DNA of 64,000 nucleotides. It comes from Heracleum sosnowskyi. Taxonomy: Eukaryota > Streptophyta > Magnoliopsida > Apiales > Apiaceae. Positions 12,201 to 24,075 of the stretch are shown piece by piece (the first letter of the stretch is position 1; the number at the start of each line of letters is the position of its first letter). The translations under genes were made by a program, and so were the position numbers. The notes beneath the pieces were generated by a model, which saw nothing but the letters and a program-made list of their open reading frames with translations, made no database searches and was not told where the DNA came from. The stretch covers positions 114,414,674 to 114,478,673 of the forward strand of contig CM061243.1 of NCBI GenBank assembly GCA_030848705.1, written 5' to 3'.

Positions 12201-15200
12201 GTGCACACCTTTATCTTGTTTTGGGTGTCAAAGTTACTAAAATTTTAAAAATTGTTCTAGTCATTGTTAGCTTACAATCTTTTGTTCTAATTTGTTCACT
12301 AATTCCTACCCCCTCCACAAATTGAATTTTCAACATACCGTTGTGCCGTTCTTCTATTCAAAACCGAAACATGTAATAATATTGGTTGAAGCTACATTAA
12401 TAAGAAATAGAATCAGTGCCAAGAGGGCAACTTGGTCAACATGTTGCAAATGTATCCTCTCCATGTTCTTCAAGTACCAAAAAAGAACTAAAGAATGTTT
12501 TTATTGGACATACTTTGGACCTGATAACATGCATCGAGTAAGCAATTATTATTTTTCACTTTTCAGAATGGACGGAGGCAGACTCAGTTAGTACACACTC
12601 TCAATTTCGATCTCCTTCACTACCAATGCAGAGGCTTCAGGCACTTTCAACTGTAAATCAAACATTTTATCATACAAAAGCCAACTCATTTAATTATGAC
12701 CATTCAAGAAAAGTGTCTTTTGATATTGAGAGAACAAACAAATTTGCGAGTGCTCGTCCCAGTTATGAAGACCTGGATTATGCAGAAATTTCTAGTAACA
12801 GACACTTGGTGACAGACAGCAACCAATTGACGTCTGATCAAGCTTCAACCTCAAGTGCACCACCGATAGAATATTCATCAGAGAGCCAGGTGCTGTATCA
12901 TTATAAAGAATACACAAATACACACACTGGTTATATTTGTAAATGGTATAAATCTCCTTGTCCTGAAGGAGTAGGGGAATCACTGTTCTTGCCCATGATA
13001 AAGCAGCGACTGAGGTTGTGGTGATAAAATATAGGGCTACAGCTAGGTAGAGAAGAAAACAATAAATGGAGGCTAGGGTTAGCTCTTATACCATGTAAGA
13101 TGGTTTAAATCTCCTTGTCCCGGAGTTGTGTATTCCCCTTTAATATATAACAGTACATATAAAGTCTATATGCAAACTATATCTTGACAGACTAATACAG
13201 AATATGATCACACTATTTTGTAGAGTATTTCCTATTCTAACAATATTGTAAGAGCATCTTAATCATGTTGACTCCAGGAATCTCATTGTATCAGGGCCAT
13301 ATGTCTAGAAATTACTCTAGTAGACTGAATATGATCAGGGCAAGGCTTTACAAGTTTGATAGATAATTCCCAAATATGAACTTCCCAGGGAGTCACTCAT
13401 GTTTAGAGGATCCATGATCAAATAAGTAATTGTAGAATATAAGTGATTTTACCTTAAATAATCTACACTCGATTAGAATATACTCTTACATTACTGGAAC
13501 ATGGTGTTCAAATTCTCTAGTAACTTGATGTATAGGCCAAAAATACTTTAAATCAACCTTATGTGGTTGGACATTAACCGGAGCCAGATGTCTCCTGCAT
13601 ATCTTTGTGTCATTTGTTAGAGTCAGAGAAGCTTACAGAAATTCTTGAGCCTGAGATTTTTTTTTTTGATAATCGAACACACTCACCCCCCAACCTTGTC
13701 TTTGACAAGATTTGAATTCCGTAAAGGGAGCAAGGGACATACTGCTAGACCAATTGTGTTGGTCAACAAAATCAAGTTGTATAGTTTTCACATTAACTAA
13801 CCTTAAGAACTAACGACCCAAATTTGAAATACATTCCTGGTACACAAGATGAAGATAAGAATAATGTTTTACCCATTGTGCAAAGCTCTCTCATCAGCAG
13901 GGTATGAGGAACGTCTAGGTGTACGCTGTCTTGCCCTTAATTTTTCATATATAGGCTGTTTTCAGGGGATTCAAACTGGCGAATCACGGTAGATTAGGCG
14001 CTTGACTATCATGTCAAGCATGACCTTCGTACACAAGATGAAGATACCTCCAGAAGTTATTCTCACATGAACAAAAAGTTGATTTACTGGCAATTTGGTT
14101 AGCCATTATGATAAAGACTAAAGTCTAAACAAAGTTCTTCTATTTGTACAGGTCAATGTTAACTTTGAGCTGGAAAAATTGAAAATCGAGCTCAGACATA
14201 TCCAAGGAATGTACGCGCTAGCCCAAAGTGAGACAAGGGATGCTTCTAGAAAGGTATAATTTGTTACCCTTGCTTTAGGAAAGTATTTAAACTTTATGTT
14301 TGAGTACGATGTATCAGTATGACATCCAGGTGAAATTTTGTATCATCAAAATGTTTACCAGTTTGACGTTTATATTGTGATTAATAATATCTTTTCCCTG
14401 TTTGACTTTTAAGTTATGATTGACGATATCTTTTGAAGTAGCACACTGTATGTGCTTGTCACTCCTAGCACTTTATAAACAAAGAAGCATAGGTACTTGA
14501 AGAATAATAAAATCAACTTGAAGCAACTAATTTGATAAGTGACAAATATAATCTTAGTCATATATCTAGCTTCAAGATAATTTTTTAATAGGATACCTAC
14601 ATATAGTTTGGATAACGGGCCCATATCTAGAATATAATTTGTTCAAGTTCTTTAACCCAAAACGATGAACTTCGGGCAAAGGGTCTTGGGTCGCTATATA
14701 CTCTACTTTCTCGTCGGAGGATCTTCTTAAAATGCCTTGGCCCATATCTGGATGTTCACTTGAATCATAAAAAATGCAGAAGTTGTGCTAGATGACCTGA
14801 GTGGCTATACTGCTGTACATATTAAGTCTACCATATTTAACTACTTCGATATAATTATTATCCAATGGATTGGTTATTTGGAAGTGAGTTTTTTTGTTTA
14901 TCTTTGTTTTTGTACTGTAGCTGATGAGTACCTCTCAGCTGTTCAATCGAGCTCTTTAAATTTGCATGTGCTGTCTCTTAGAGGTATAAGCTCACTATTT
15001 TACTTTCTATCAGCTAAATGATCTTAACAAACAACGGATGGAGGAAGCAGTCAAGTTAAAAGAGATAAAAGATAAGGAGGAGGAAGCGAGAGAATTAGCA
15101 AAACGAGAAACAGAAAAATATAGAGCTGCTAAAACAGAAGCTGATTATGTGAATGAATGTGCTCTGAGAGAAATTTCAGAAAGAAAAGACGCAGAAACTA

Positions 15201-16855
15201 GAGCCTTTCGCGAGACTAGGGAGAAAGAAAAGCTTGAAAATGCCCTAGCTGGATCTGTGCAACAGTACCAAACATTCACTTGGGAAGAGATTGTGTCTGC
15301 CACCTCATCATTTTCAGAAGATCTTAAAATTGGCATGGGATCATACGGTACTGTCTATAAGGGCAGTTTGCATCATACAACTGCTGCAATTAAAGTTCTC
15401 CACTCTCAGGAGGTTCACAGGACCAAAGAATTTCTGCAGGAGGTATGGAGTTCCATATATGATGAACAGAGTGGGTTTTTTTTTTATCACACTTCAAAAG
15501 AAACACAAAATTTTTTATTAACTATTCTGTGGCACTGCTTAATTTTTGCTGCCGCAAAAAACAAATATCGGAGTATTATAATTATTTTAAGGACCATAAA
15601 TCTTTGTTTGTATTATTTGACTGGACTTTTAGGTTGAGATTTTGAGCAAAATTCGTCATCCGCATTTGCTCATTCTTCTTGGTGCATGCATTGATCATGG
15701 ATGCCTTGTTTACGAATATATGGAGAATGGTAGCTTGGAGGAAAGATTATTCAGGAAAAACAATACTCCTGCAATTCCATGGTTTGAGAGGTATCGTATT
15801 GCGTGGGAAGTAGCTTCAGCCCTTGTAGTTCTTCACCATGCAAAGCCAAAACAAGTTATTCATCGTGACTTAAAACCAGCGAACATATTGCTTGATCACA
15901 ATCTTGTGAGCAAGATTGGTGATGTTGGCCTCTCAACAATGCGTCAACAAGACTCTACATCTATATCAACCACATATAGAAACACAGGGCCTGTAGGAAC
16001 CCTTTCCTACATCGACCCTGAATATCAAAGGACAGGATTAATATCTCCAAAATCAGATGTTTATGCTTTTGGGATGGTTATACTGCAGTTGCTGACGGCT
16101 AAACCTGCCATAGCACTAACACATGTAGTAGAAACAGCCATCGATGATGGTAACTTGACAGAGATGTTGGATCCAGAGGCTGGTAATTGGCCAATAGAAG
16201 AGACAAAAGAATTAGCTCTATTGGGGCTAAGTTGTGCCGAGCTTCGACGTAAAGACAGGCCGGATCTGAAAGATCATGTTCTTCCAGCACTAGAGAGATT
16301 AATAGATATTGCTGACAAGGCTCGTGCTTTGGTGTCAAATGGTCATAGATTCCCTCCCAATCAATTCATATGTCCCATACTCAGGGTATGTCTGCATATA
16401 TTATTTATACTCTCTAATCCGTTAATATTTGCGAAAAAAATGGGCATTCTTAAAGAGAAAAAATGGCCAAGAGGCTGAAAGGAACAATTTTTTTATGTGA
16501 GAATTGATAGAAAAAGCTTCTGGTCTAACTAAATTGTCTATTCCCAGTTCTATGTAAAAAAAAGTGCTTTGTGTGGTTCTTTCCTGATATATACAAATGC
16601 TGCCATATATTTAAATCTTTACTGACTTGACCTATACATGTGCATGTTATATATTTTTCTTTTTCTTTCTTTTAGGAAGTAATGGATGACCCTCATGTTG
16701 CTGCTGATGGGTACACTTATGACCGTAAAGCAATAGAGAAGTGGTTTGAGGAGAATGATAAATCACCAATGACAAATTTGCCTTTGTCGAGTAAGAGCCT
16801 CATACCAAATCATACACTTCTTTCTGCAATAATGGAGTGGAAGGGAGGAAAATAA
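9190..16855 (+). CDS. USP domain - protein kinase - U-box E3 ligase (plant PUB receptor-like cytoplasmic kinase)
   Basis: Exons (by phase and consensus): 9190-9400, 9713-9834, 9908-10029, 11643-11833, 12567-12889, 14152-14253, 15014-15442, 15633-16385 and 16676-16855, giving 811 codons including the stop. Residues 22-155 form a USP-like domain (VAIAINGDSNSKYVVKWALD, VIGASSRG). A Ser-rich linker follows, then a Lys/Glu-rich coiled coil at about 325-430. The kinase domain (about 445-715) has the Gly loop GMGSYGTV, AIKVLHS, HRDLKPANILLD and DVG in place of DFG, as is usual in this subfamily. The U-box (about 738-810, FICPILREVMDDPHVAADGYTYDRKAIEKW read in two pieces across the last intron) recruits E2 enzymes for ubiquitylation. 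Arabidopsis PUB33-35/51-53 proteins share this order. Predicted cytoplasmic. The Met at 9190 or 9214 could be the start. No coding breaks were seen. Confidence 0.92.
10332..10528. repeat. Two-copy tandem repeat, about 102-bp unit, in intron 3 of the USP-kinase-U-box gene
   Basis: Copy 1 runs from about 10332 to 10433 and copy 2 from 10434 to 10528. Both open acc(g/a)ttg(a/g)aaatat and end caagtaatgataaggaaa, with about ten substitutions and a few single-base indels between them. The function is unknown; it looks like a simple local duplication. Confidence 0.75.
12936..13242 (-). mobile_element. Remnant of a small LTR retrotransposon (TRIM-like) in intron 5
   Basis: 13094-13242 reads, on the minus strand, TGTTAGAATAGG...CATCTTACA. 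It is a TG...CA-bounded LTR of about 149 bp, followed immediately by TGGTATAAGAGC, a one-mismatch initiator-Met tRNA primer-binding site (13082-13093). About 150 bp to the left, 12938-12985 repeats the outer part of that LTR (tgtaaatggtataaatctcc), consistent with a truncated second LTR. No coding capacity lies between. It sits about 50 bp downstream of the exon 5 donor. The LTR plus PBS is well supported; calling it a TRIM rather than a deleted larger element is inference. Confidence 0.65.
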
Positions 16856-17822
16856 TAGAATATTCATTTTCCTTGCATGATTGCATATTTTTGTACAAGT
16901 AGATTGTATGTTGTTATCAGGAGGTGCTCCATCTAAGTTTTGATTTTGACACTAGAATTTGATTAAGTTGCAGTGATGTGAACCTGGTGATTGTATATAT
17001 GCGGGGCAAACGATTTGTTGCACAAGCTGCATAGTGAATTTTGAATTGTGAAATGCTTGGGAAGTGAGTATGTTTCACCACAAAGAAAATTAGCACATTT
17101 GATAGTCTCCAATTTGTCTCATTTTTAACTATTTCAAGTAAGCTTTTCAATAGAGCAATATTTCCCATTTCTCGGTTGCACTTATTTAGAAGTTTAAATA
17201 GTGTATATGTTAATATGAATATGCTTCTGTACATTCGAATTCTAATGCTAAATGCGGTGAACAAAACTTTAGTCATCTATAATGACAAATGTTATAGAAC
17301 AGTTTTTAGATATCTATCAGTTTTCTTGATACCGATATACATACCTAGAGTAGTTTAGTGGCTTCTTTTGTACCATTGGTAAGCAGTGCTAAAGAGAAGC
17401 AACTGCAGAAAGAATCTCAAAATCTAGTGTCTTTATTGTCAATAATTTGGAATGTACAAATCGTATACAGATCTAAGAATCACATCACCAGCTCAACAAC
17501 AGTCCCTGTTGGTTAGCAGAATTTCAACCTTGTGTAGTTCCAGACTCCAAGGAAGACCCACACACAAAAAATTTCTGTAGATGTCAATGCTTAGCTAAAT
17601 CGACATGCCTTGCACTATCTTCTGAGAAGATGGTGCTATGTCACGGCCCATCACTACCATAATGGCTCACAAGAAAGTCAAAACTTGATTACCAAATCAA
17701 ACATACTTGGTGTATCCCGCTCGTAGGGTAGGGTCTTCCAGGTAAGTAGTAAACTACTTTACCTCTTGAGTTGTATAGATGAACGTGTCCTTGAAGACTC
17801 GGGACAAATCAAGCTTGATTAG
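16856..17822. other. Convergent intergenic spacer between two kinase genes
   Basis: Holds the 3' UTRs and polyadenylation regions of the plus-strand USP-kinase-U-box gene and the minus-strand TMKL1-like gene. No additional coding sequence, RNA gene or repeat was recognised. Confidence 0.6.
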
Positions 17823-19730
17823 CTATGCTAATTCTTCAAGCTTTTTGAGGATTTGCGTAGTATCTGGTCTAAGGGAAGGCGATGGCGAGCAACAAGACAT
17901 AGCAAGCTGGAAGAACTTTAGGACATTCTCTTCAGTGACCGGTGTTTGACCATTGCTTTCGCCAAGTAATATATCAGGATGGTACAGATCAGAAAGTCTA
18001 TGATCAAGAACTGCAGCCCTCATGGAGCTAGGCAAATAAAGATCTTGATCAATTACTGGTTCCTTGCCCGAAAGCAATTCAAGAAAGATTACTCCAAGGC
18101 TGTAGATATCGGCTTGTTCACCCGTGTCCTTCATTTTAATTAATTCTGGGGCTTTATATCCCTCAGCTGCAGACCCTTCAAGCATTTCCTGTGCTGCTGT
18201 TGGATTCAACAATTGATGTATGCCGAAATCTGAGACATAGGGTTGGTAATCATGACCTAAATATATATTTTTTGACTTGAGATTTCCATGAAATAGAGGC
18301 TTTTGCAGTCCTTTATGAAGATAATCTAATGCTCTAGCAATACCAGTGGAGATTTTAGAAATCACTGTCCATTTGTGAGTATCACCATCTTCATCTGCCA
18401 GTAAGGAAATATGTTAACATTAGGCATTCCAGATAATTAAGATAGCCTAGTGGCAAATGTTCGAAATCTCGGCATCCCTTGTTCGTAAAACCTAATCTTG
18501 AAATTCTAACATTTCAAGATTGACCTAATCAAGCAGAGACCATGTCAGTATCAAGTTGAAAGCATACAAAGTGGCAACCACTATCAACCATATATATTTT
18601 AAAGAGGTGGTGCAGTGAGAAAGACTAAAGATATAAGATCTGAATTTAGTTATTAATTTCAGAGAGAGCTACATTATCTGTATAGAGACAAAGATCTGAA
18701 TCATGAGAGCTACTTGTCAGAAAGTCTTTTACCAAACCAATTATTTTCATTATATGTTTGTTTGTTTGTTTATTTATTTATTTATTCATTAATTAACTAG
18801 TTATTACAACAACCATCTTCTAATAAAAAGACATTCCCATCAACCCTGACTACTACTTTGATTAATACAGAACATATCAGAAACAACTAGGGTAAGCTCT
18901 ACTCAGAAGTTTAATGCTAATCCACCTGTATTATAAACAACTTAATATAGAATCTTCAACAACTTTCACTACACAATAAATTAATTATGACTAAATAAAT
19001 TCAAATAGCATTTCAAACAAATAAATTCTCACATTTCATACCCTTCTAACAGAACAATGTTTATTCTAATAACTATATTTTATCGAATACTTTTTCACAA
19101 ATATTCCAATTAAATAGCCAGAAAAAGAAAAAAAATGATATATTCAACAATTAAGAATTTTCAACCATTTAAAGTGCAGCAAAAATACTAGAAATGTTAA
19201 TAACTTTGAATTTTAAACTTAACAATGTTCAAATTACCTCTGATGAATTGAGCCAAATTTTTGTTGGAATAAAATGGATAAACCAGAAGCTTTTCACCTC
19301 TTGGTCCTGCATAAAAAGCACAAAGTGGCACCAAATTTGGATGCCTAATGGACCCCAAAACCTGTATCAGAGGCACAATTTGTTCCAATTTACCAGTACA
19401 AGTTGGCCTTAAAAACCTTAGCAACATAACTGAATCAGCACTCAACAAACTGGCTCTATACAATGTGCCATAACCTGATTTTCCAATAACTTCACCAGGA
19501 GCATCTAAAATATCATGCACTGTGAGATTTTCGCAACCTCGAAACTTGATCAAAATGTCATCTTTACCTACATCATCAGATTCTTTACATTTATCCAAGT
19601 TTGCTTCTTTAAGCTCATCTTTTGCTGGCCTGTTCTTGAAAAACCAAATATATATTACAAAGAGAAGTAGTAGTATGATGCATGAAGTTGGTATTCCAAG
19701 AATTAGCAGAAGCTTGTGTATTTTTCTCAT
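17823..19730 (-). CDS. TMKL1-like transmembrane receptor kinase homologue, LRR-less and catalytically atypical
   Basis: Two exons, 19238-19730 and 17823-18394, join in phase (donor AGAG|gtaatt, acceptor ggcag|atgaag) to give 354 residues. Residues 6-31 form a hydrophobic membrane segment right at the N-terminus, followed by a basic stop-transfer (FKNRPAK). The cytoplasmic kinase-like domain begins at about residue 77. The Gly loop is degenerate (GKSGYGTLY), the VAIK lysine position reads LLRFL, and the catalytic loop is HGNLKSKN instead of HRDxKxxN. DFG (220-222) and APE (246-248) are kept. The C-terminal text (AMSCCSPSPSLRPD) matches TMKL1, a kinase-like protein reported without kinase activity. 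TMKL1 of Arabidopsis has an LRR ectodomain; none is encoded upstream here. A signal-anchored pseudokinase or scaffold is the best inference. Confidence 0.85.
18757..18790. repeat. GTTT/ATTT microsatellite in the intron of the TMKL1-like gene
   Basis: Three to four GTTT units run directly into five TATT/TTTA units, in the 843-bp intron between the two exons. Confidence 0.8.
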
Positions 19731-20040
19731 TTTGAAGAAAGAGACTTTAGTAGCTTAGGCTTTGGAGAGATTTAAGAGAAAGTGACTGGAAATAAAGATC
19801 TGGGCTGGCATGAAATGAAAGTGAAAATGTGATCAGATGAGTTGACTAGTGAAACAAACAATGGAATGCAAGTATTAAGAAAGAATGTCAAAAATGGTTT
19901 TGGTTAAGGACTAACAATGTGAAAGGAAGTTAAACTTAATGGAAGGTGACACATAAAACAGAGAGGAATTAAAGAGGGGGTTGGGAGGTGAAGTGGAAAG
20001 TGGTTGATAAAGCCATGTGACTAGTGTTTCCTGTTGATTG

Positions 20041-20081
<41 letters not shown>

Positions 20082-20873
20082 TTGATCTATATAGTACATT
20101 AACACATTTATATGGTATGTGTAGTGACAAATTGGCACAAAAAGAAAGAAAAATGGGAAGCCCAGATAAGAAGACTCCCTTGTCTCATTGTTTATTTGGT
20201 TATTATTGTTTTTTTGGATATATCATATTTGAGGTATAATGCAGAGAAAAATCTCTTGTAAATCTGTTATATTGTATCAAAATAATGTTATGTAACACAA
20301 AATCCAGCTTTCAACTTTTTCTTCATAGATGTCAAGATAATGATAGTGGTGCGTGCACGTTATGTCATTAACCAACGGCAATTCAAGGTAAAAAAACAAA
20401 TGGGGTACTATCGCACCCAACCCAGACTGTCTGCAGCATTCTAAGGTCTCCTCATGAAACTAGATAAGTAAATAAATTTTGTTGTTCTAAAAATATTTTT
20501 TGAAATGGCATAGTGATATTTTTCGACATTGATGGAAATCATCACATCTTTCTAAATTCTAATACATACTAACTATCGTTTATCAGCTGATTTTGATCAT
20601 AATCGCGTAATACATCGTTGACCAAAAACTTCGTTGCTATTAGGAAAATCGGTTTAATCAATGTTAGATCGAATGCTTCCTGCAGAGTATGTTTTTCAAT
20701 TAGTTTGCTAATGCAATCCTAATAATCATGGAATATATGCGTTAAACATATTCAAGTCCTTGAAGATTTTAAAAATAGCAGTACATCAAAGGAATCATAA
20801 AAGAAATAGTACATTTAATTATCGCATCAAAATAAAGGGGATATTGGGATCTAGCCATGAAAATATAGTTTCG
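19731..20873. other. Spacer: promoter region of the TMKL1-like gene and 3' flank of acid phosphatase copy 1
   Basis: Both flanking genes are on the minus strand, so the left part is 5' flank of the kinase-like gene and the right part is 3' flank of the broken phosphatase copy. Apart from the GA microsatellite at 20044-20078, no gene or repeat was recognised. Confidence 0.55.
20044..20078. repeat. (GA)n microsatellite upstream of the TMKL1-like gene
   Basis: About 17 GA units, read as CT on the coding strand, lie about 310 bp upstream of the start codon at 19730. GA/CT tracts near plant start sites are known binding sites of BBR/BPC GAGA-factors; a regulatory role here is only inferred from the position. 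Confidence 0.9.
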
Positions 20874-23058
20874 TTAAGCAATATAATACATAGGATTTGG
20901 CAGCTTGAATGATCGGACAGACACTGGTGATCCTAATAAGTCACTCCATTGATCTCCTGAGTTCCCATGAATACGATAGCCCTCTGCCACCATTTGGCCC
21001 CTCTTTTCGGATTTGAATTGTGTTGCAGGTTTTCCATGGTCCTCAGTACCTCTGCACATTAGAATCAAAAGCATTAGTAAATATTTCCAGAAACAATTGA
21101 AGTCATTCCAGGGTCCGAAAGCAATGATTTCAAAATTGAAGTCCTTGATTTCTTTTACAAATTATAAATAGCCTTTCTAAATTTCTGATTTCTCCTAATG
21201 ATTTCTTTTACGAATTATGGAAGCCTTTCTAACTTTCTACATGCGAAGGCATTTTGTTTGTAACATCACAGATATCAACACCTTCACCAGGCCATGGTCC
21301 CAGGTACAATATATAATCATCTGTTTTAGCTAATATGAGAATGTTCTTGTTTGTGGTTTGCAGTTTTGCACCGGATTACAGCTATTACGATTCATTGGAC
21401 TGTTCTCAGCACAGAATTAGACCAGTCAGTTGTATACCAAGAAGAAGATAGACTTCTCTTTTCTATACAGGGATTACAGCCATTTTGATTCATGCGATTC
21501 CATGAAGAACTCAGCGCAAAGCTAGTACATGTATTTTACATGCGCATTCCAAAGGCTTAACATGTGTTTGTGAAGATAAGAACACGACTTAGGTTTTAAG
21601 AGAACACTGACAGCATTATTTGGTGTGCTGTAAGCACAACCTAAGAGTACATGCTGAATTGTTGATTTTACAAGCACTCCAGTCTCCAGGCATTTAATCA
21701 TGTAAAATTTCAATACTCACCTCAGTATGAGTTTTTCCCAACCATGAAAGCCACTTTTAGTCAAGTTGTCAGTAGTAATGTTTCGACGCCTTTCAGTGCG
21801 TCCAGTCAGCAAGAAAACCTTGAAACCAAGCTTTACTAGTTCCTCGTAGAGCTTCAAGCTGGACTTGATTGCCTTTGCTTTTCCCTTGTCGACCCACTTA
21901 TCAAATGCCACATCATCAAAAACCTCCAATCTACAAATTTTCGTTACAGTCCATCCATATAAACAAGTAAAAATGAGCTCTTGCTTGAAATTTAATTAGT
22001 AATTACTCTTTTGAATACATAAACAAAAGTTCCTGGATCAACACCCCTACTCAGATTCCAATATTTCATTGCTTATCATTCCAGTTACTTTATCAGATAT
22101 GCCAATATGCCAACAGGTGGTTAGGTAAAAATTAAATCTTCATAATTTGTTTGGAAGATTAAGTTTTAAAACTATCATGTAAAAAGAAGACACTAATAAA
22201 AAGTGTACTATTTGGACACTGTTACAGCCTCAAATCAAACCAAACCTCGGACCCAGGAATCAGGATCTGGTCAGGTGGCTGCCAGACTAAGGTGGGACCA
22301 AAGAAGGGTTCGTGCTTCATAAAAATTCATGATCCATCATATTAAGAAGGGTTCTGAATTGTTGCAGGGCGGATCGGTCCTCTATCAGAGCGACAATCCG
22401 TCCTACACACATACACGGTTATATTTTACTCTCGTAGGTAGTAAAGTAATGAGTAATGACGAGATTAAGTCGTGAAAAAAACCCTTAATCTTCATGTCCC
22501 TCAAAACCCATAAAAAGTAGAAGGAAAAAAAAGAGGCATTGTATCAATATGATCATCTTATAAGTCTCACTCAAAACCCCATTGTGCTAAATCTTAGTCA
22601 CATTTGGGAAACACAGATCAATATCTATAAAACAATTAATTTAATTGTAAATATAATACAAAAGAAGTGATGGAAAAAAAAGGTACCCATAACCATGGTG
22701 AGCAAGCATAATAGGGAAGATTTGAAAGCAAAGTCTCATCCACATGAAACACCCAAATATCCTTGCCATCTCCTTTAAGTTCCACAGTTGAAGCATACAA
22801 TCTAGCCTCTTTCGAAACCCTTTCGAGATCACTTTTATAACCCTTTTTATTCATATAATCATCCACGTAATCTTTACATTCTTTCGGAATTGCAAACCTC
22901 CAGCTAGTACAATGAAAAACTACATCTTCTGATATGGATAATTTTTTGTGTAAATCAACAAGTAAAGGCCTTGGAAGTGAGCGAGGGCTGAAATTTTCTT
23001 GACAGGAAGTGACATAAATTAGAGACAAAAACAACAAGACTGCATAAAAAGTTTCCAT
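20874..23058 (-). pseudogene. Acid phosphatase / VSP-like gene, broken tandem copy 1
   Basis: Exon equivalents are 22687-23058, 21721-21930 and 20874-21051, aligned with the intact copy at 25058-26602 (exons 2 and 3 have identical lengths). Exon 1 is 29 bases shorter, which equals a 33-bp in-frame deletion (removing VEANNLSPWKT) plus a 4-bp insertion. The insertion is a TGCT duplication just before the exon end (ATGCTTGCTCACC against ATGCTCAACATGG), and it shifts the frame so that exon 2 hits a stop within five codons. HAD motif I reads VFHVDETLL: the nucleophilic Asp is His. The later motifs (FLLTGRTE, GNSGDQWSDL) survive. The N-terminal signal peptide is intact. It would yield a protein of about 128 residues without phosphatase activity. 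Confidence 0.85.
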
Positions 23059-24075
23059 GATCAAATAAGAGAATTTCAAGAAGTTTTAAAGAAGAATGAA
23101 TTATAAAGAACAGGGAGAGGTATATTATATATATAGATGCAGATTGCAGGAGGAGAGGATGTCTGCAGCAGCTGCATTTGGACGAGTTTGTGAAAGAGCA
23201 GCCGAACAAGAAGGAAGAACATTATACGGGAAACGTGTCAACAATGTTTAATGCAATGAGATTGTTCAACATCCAAGCTCTCTGCAGTATATTGTAAGAT
23301 TCATGCAGTAATACATTAAAAGAAAAATTGCTAGCAACCCTCGAGGTGAATTAAAACTACTCATCACGATATTATAATGTGGCCAATCTGCCGATACACA
23401 GTTTTTCATAGGGTCATCCGAACATTTGAGTAATTTACGAAAAATGTCAGCGATTTCAAAATTTGTCCCAAATTTTTTTCCAATATCCCTATAGCCAAAC
23501 TAGATACTATTTGATACCACCAGATAGATAAATTTGCGTATTGTATATTTGTATGGCTGGGCTAGATAGTACCTTTTGTGCTGGTCTCAGTTAATTCCAT
23601 ATAATTGCTATCCTCTTAAAACATTTCATGATCCAGAGCAAAGGAGCACTCCTTTATAATCAGTTCTGAATTCATTCGAACCTTGTATCCCTCAAATCCT
23701 TGCTTCCACCTTGGGTATGCTACTTCGTCGTAAATTACTCATCTTTCCATTACTTTATGGTCATGTAATGTGTCTAGGTTAATTCAGTCTCTGTCCATCA
23801 CGGCAATGTATGCTTCTGAGTTAATGTGTGTCTGATTGTGATTAAAAATAAAAACACTGCATATGTAACGAAATTGATGCCTTTGCTAAACATAGGATTT
23901 GCTCTAAAGATTCTACTGGATCAAGTCATTTCTAATTGTTCCTTGTCTTAAAGTTACGACAACAAAAGGATGTTCTAGGCCGCAGTTGTTTTGAGTTATA
24001 GTCCAGTTACATAACCTTAGTTAGTATTCATTGAACATTTTCTCCTAAAATCTCATTAACAAAGATGATTTTCAG
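23059..24075. other. 5' flank of phosphatase copy 1 plus unassigned spacer
   Basis: The first 170 bases match the 5' flank of copy 2: gcagattgcaggaggagag at about 23140 and about 26825, and agagcagccgaacaaga at about 23190 and about 26890. The duplication therefore includes the promoter. Unlike copy 2 there is no long GA tract. The remainder (23240-24075) shows no recognisable gene; no upstream URB2-like exon could be found in it. Confidence 0.6.

Noticed and set aside
12626..13024. Reading the exon 5 frame through to 13024 as coding
   Set aside because: After 12889 the text enters the LTR remnant and loses similarity to the family; the CAG|gtgctg donor joins exon 6 in phase.
20874..21713. 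Regarding phosphatase copy 1 as a functional short gene
   Set aside because: Exons 2 and 3 are open, but exon 1 carries a frameshift and a catalytic substitution, and the resulting reading stops at once.
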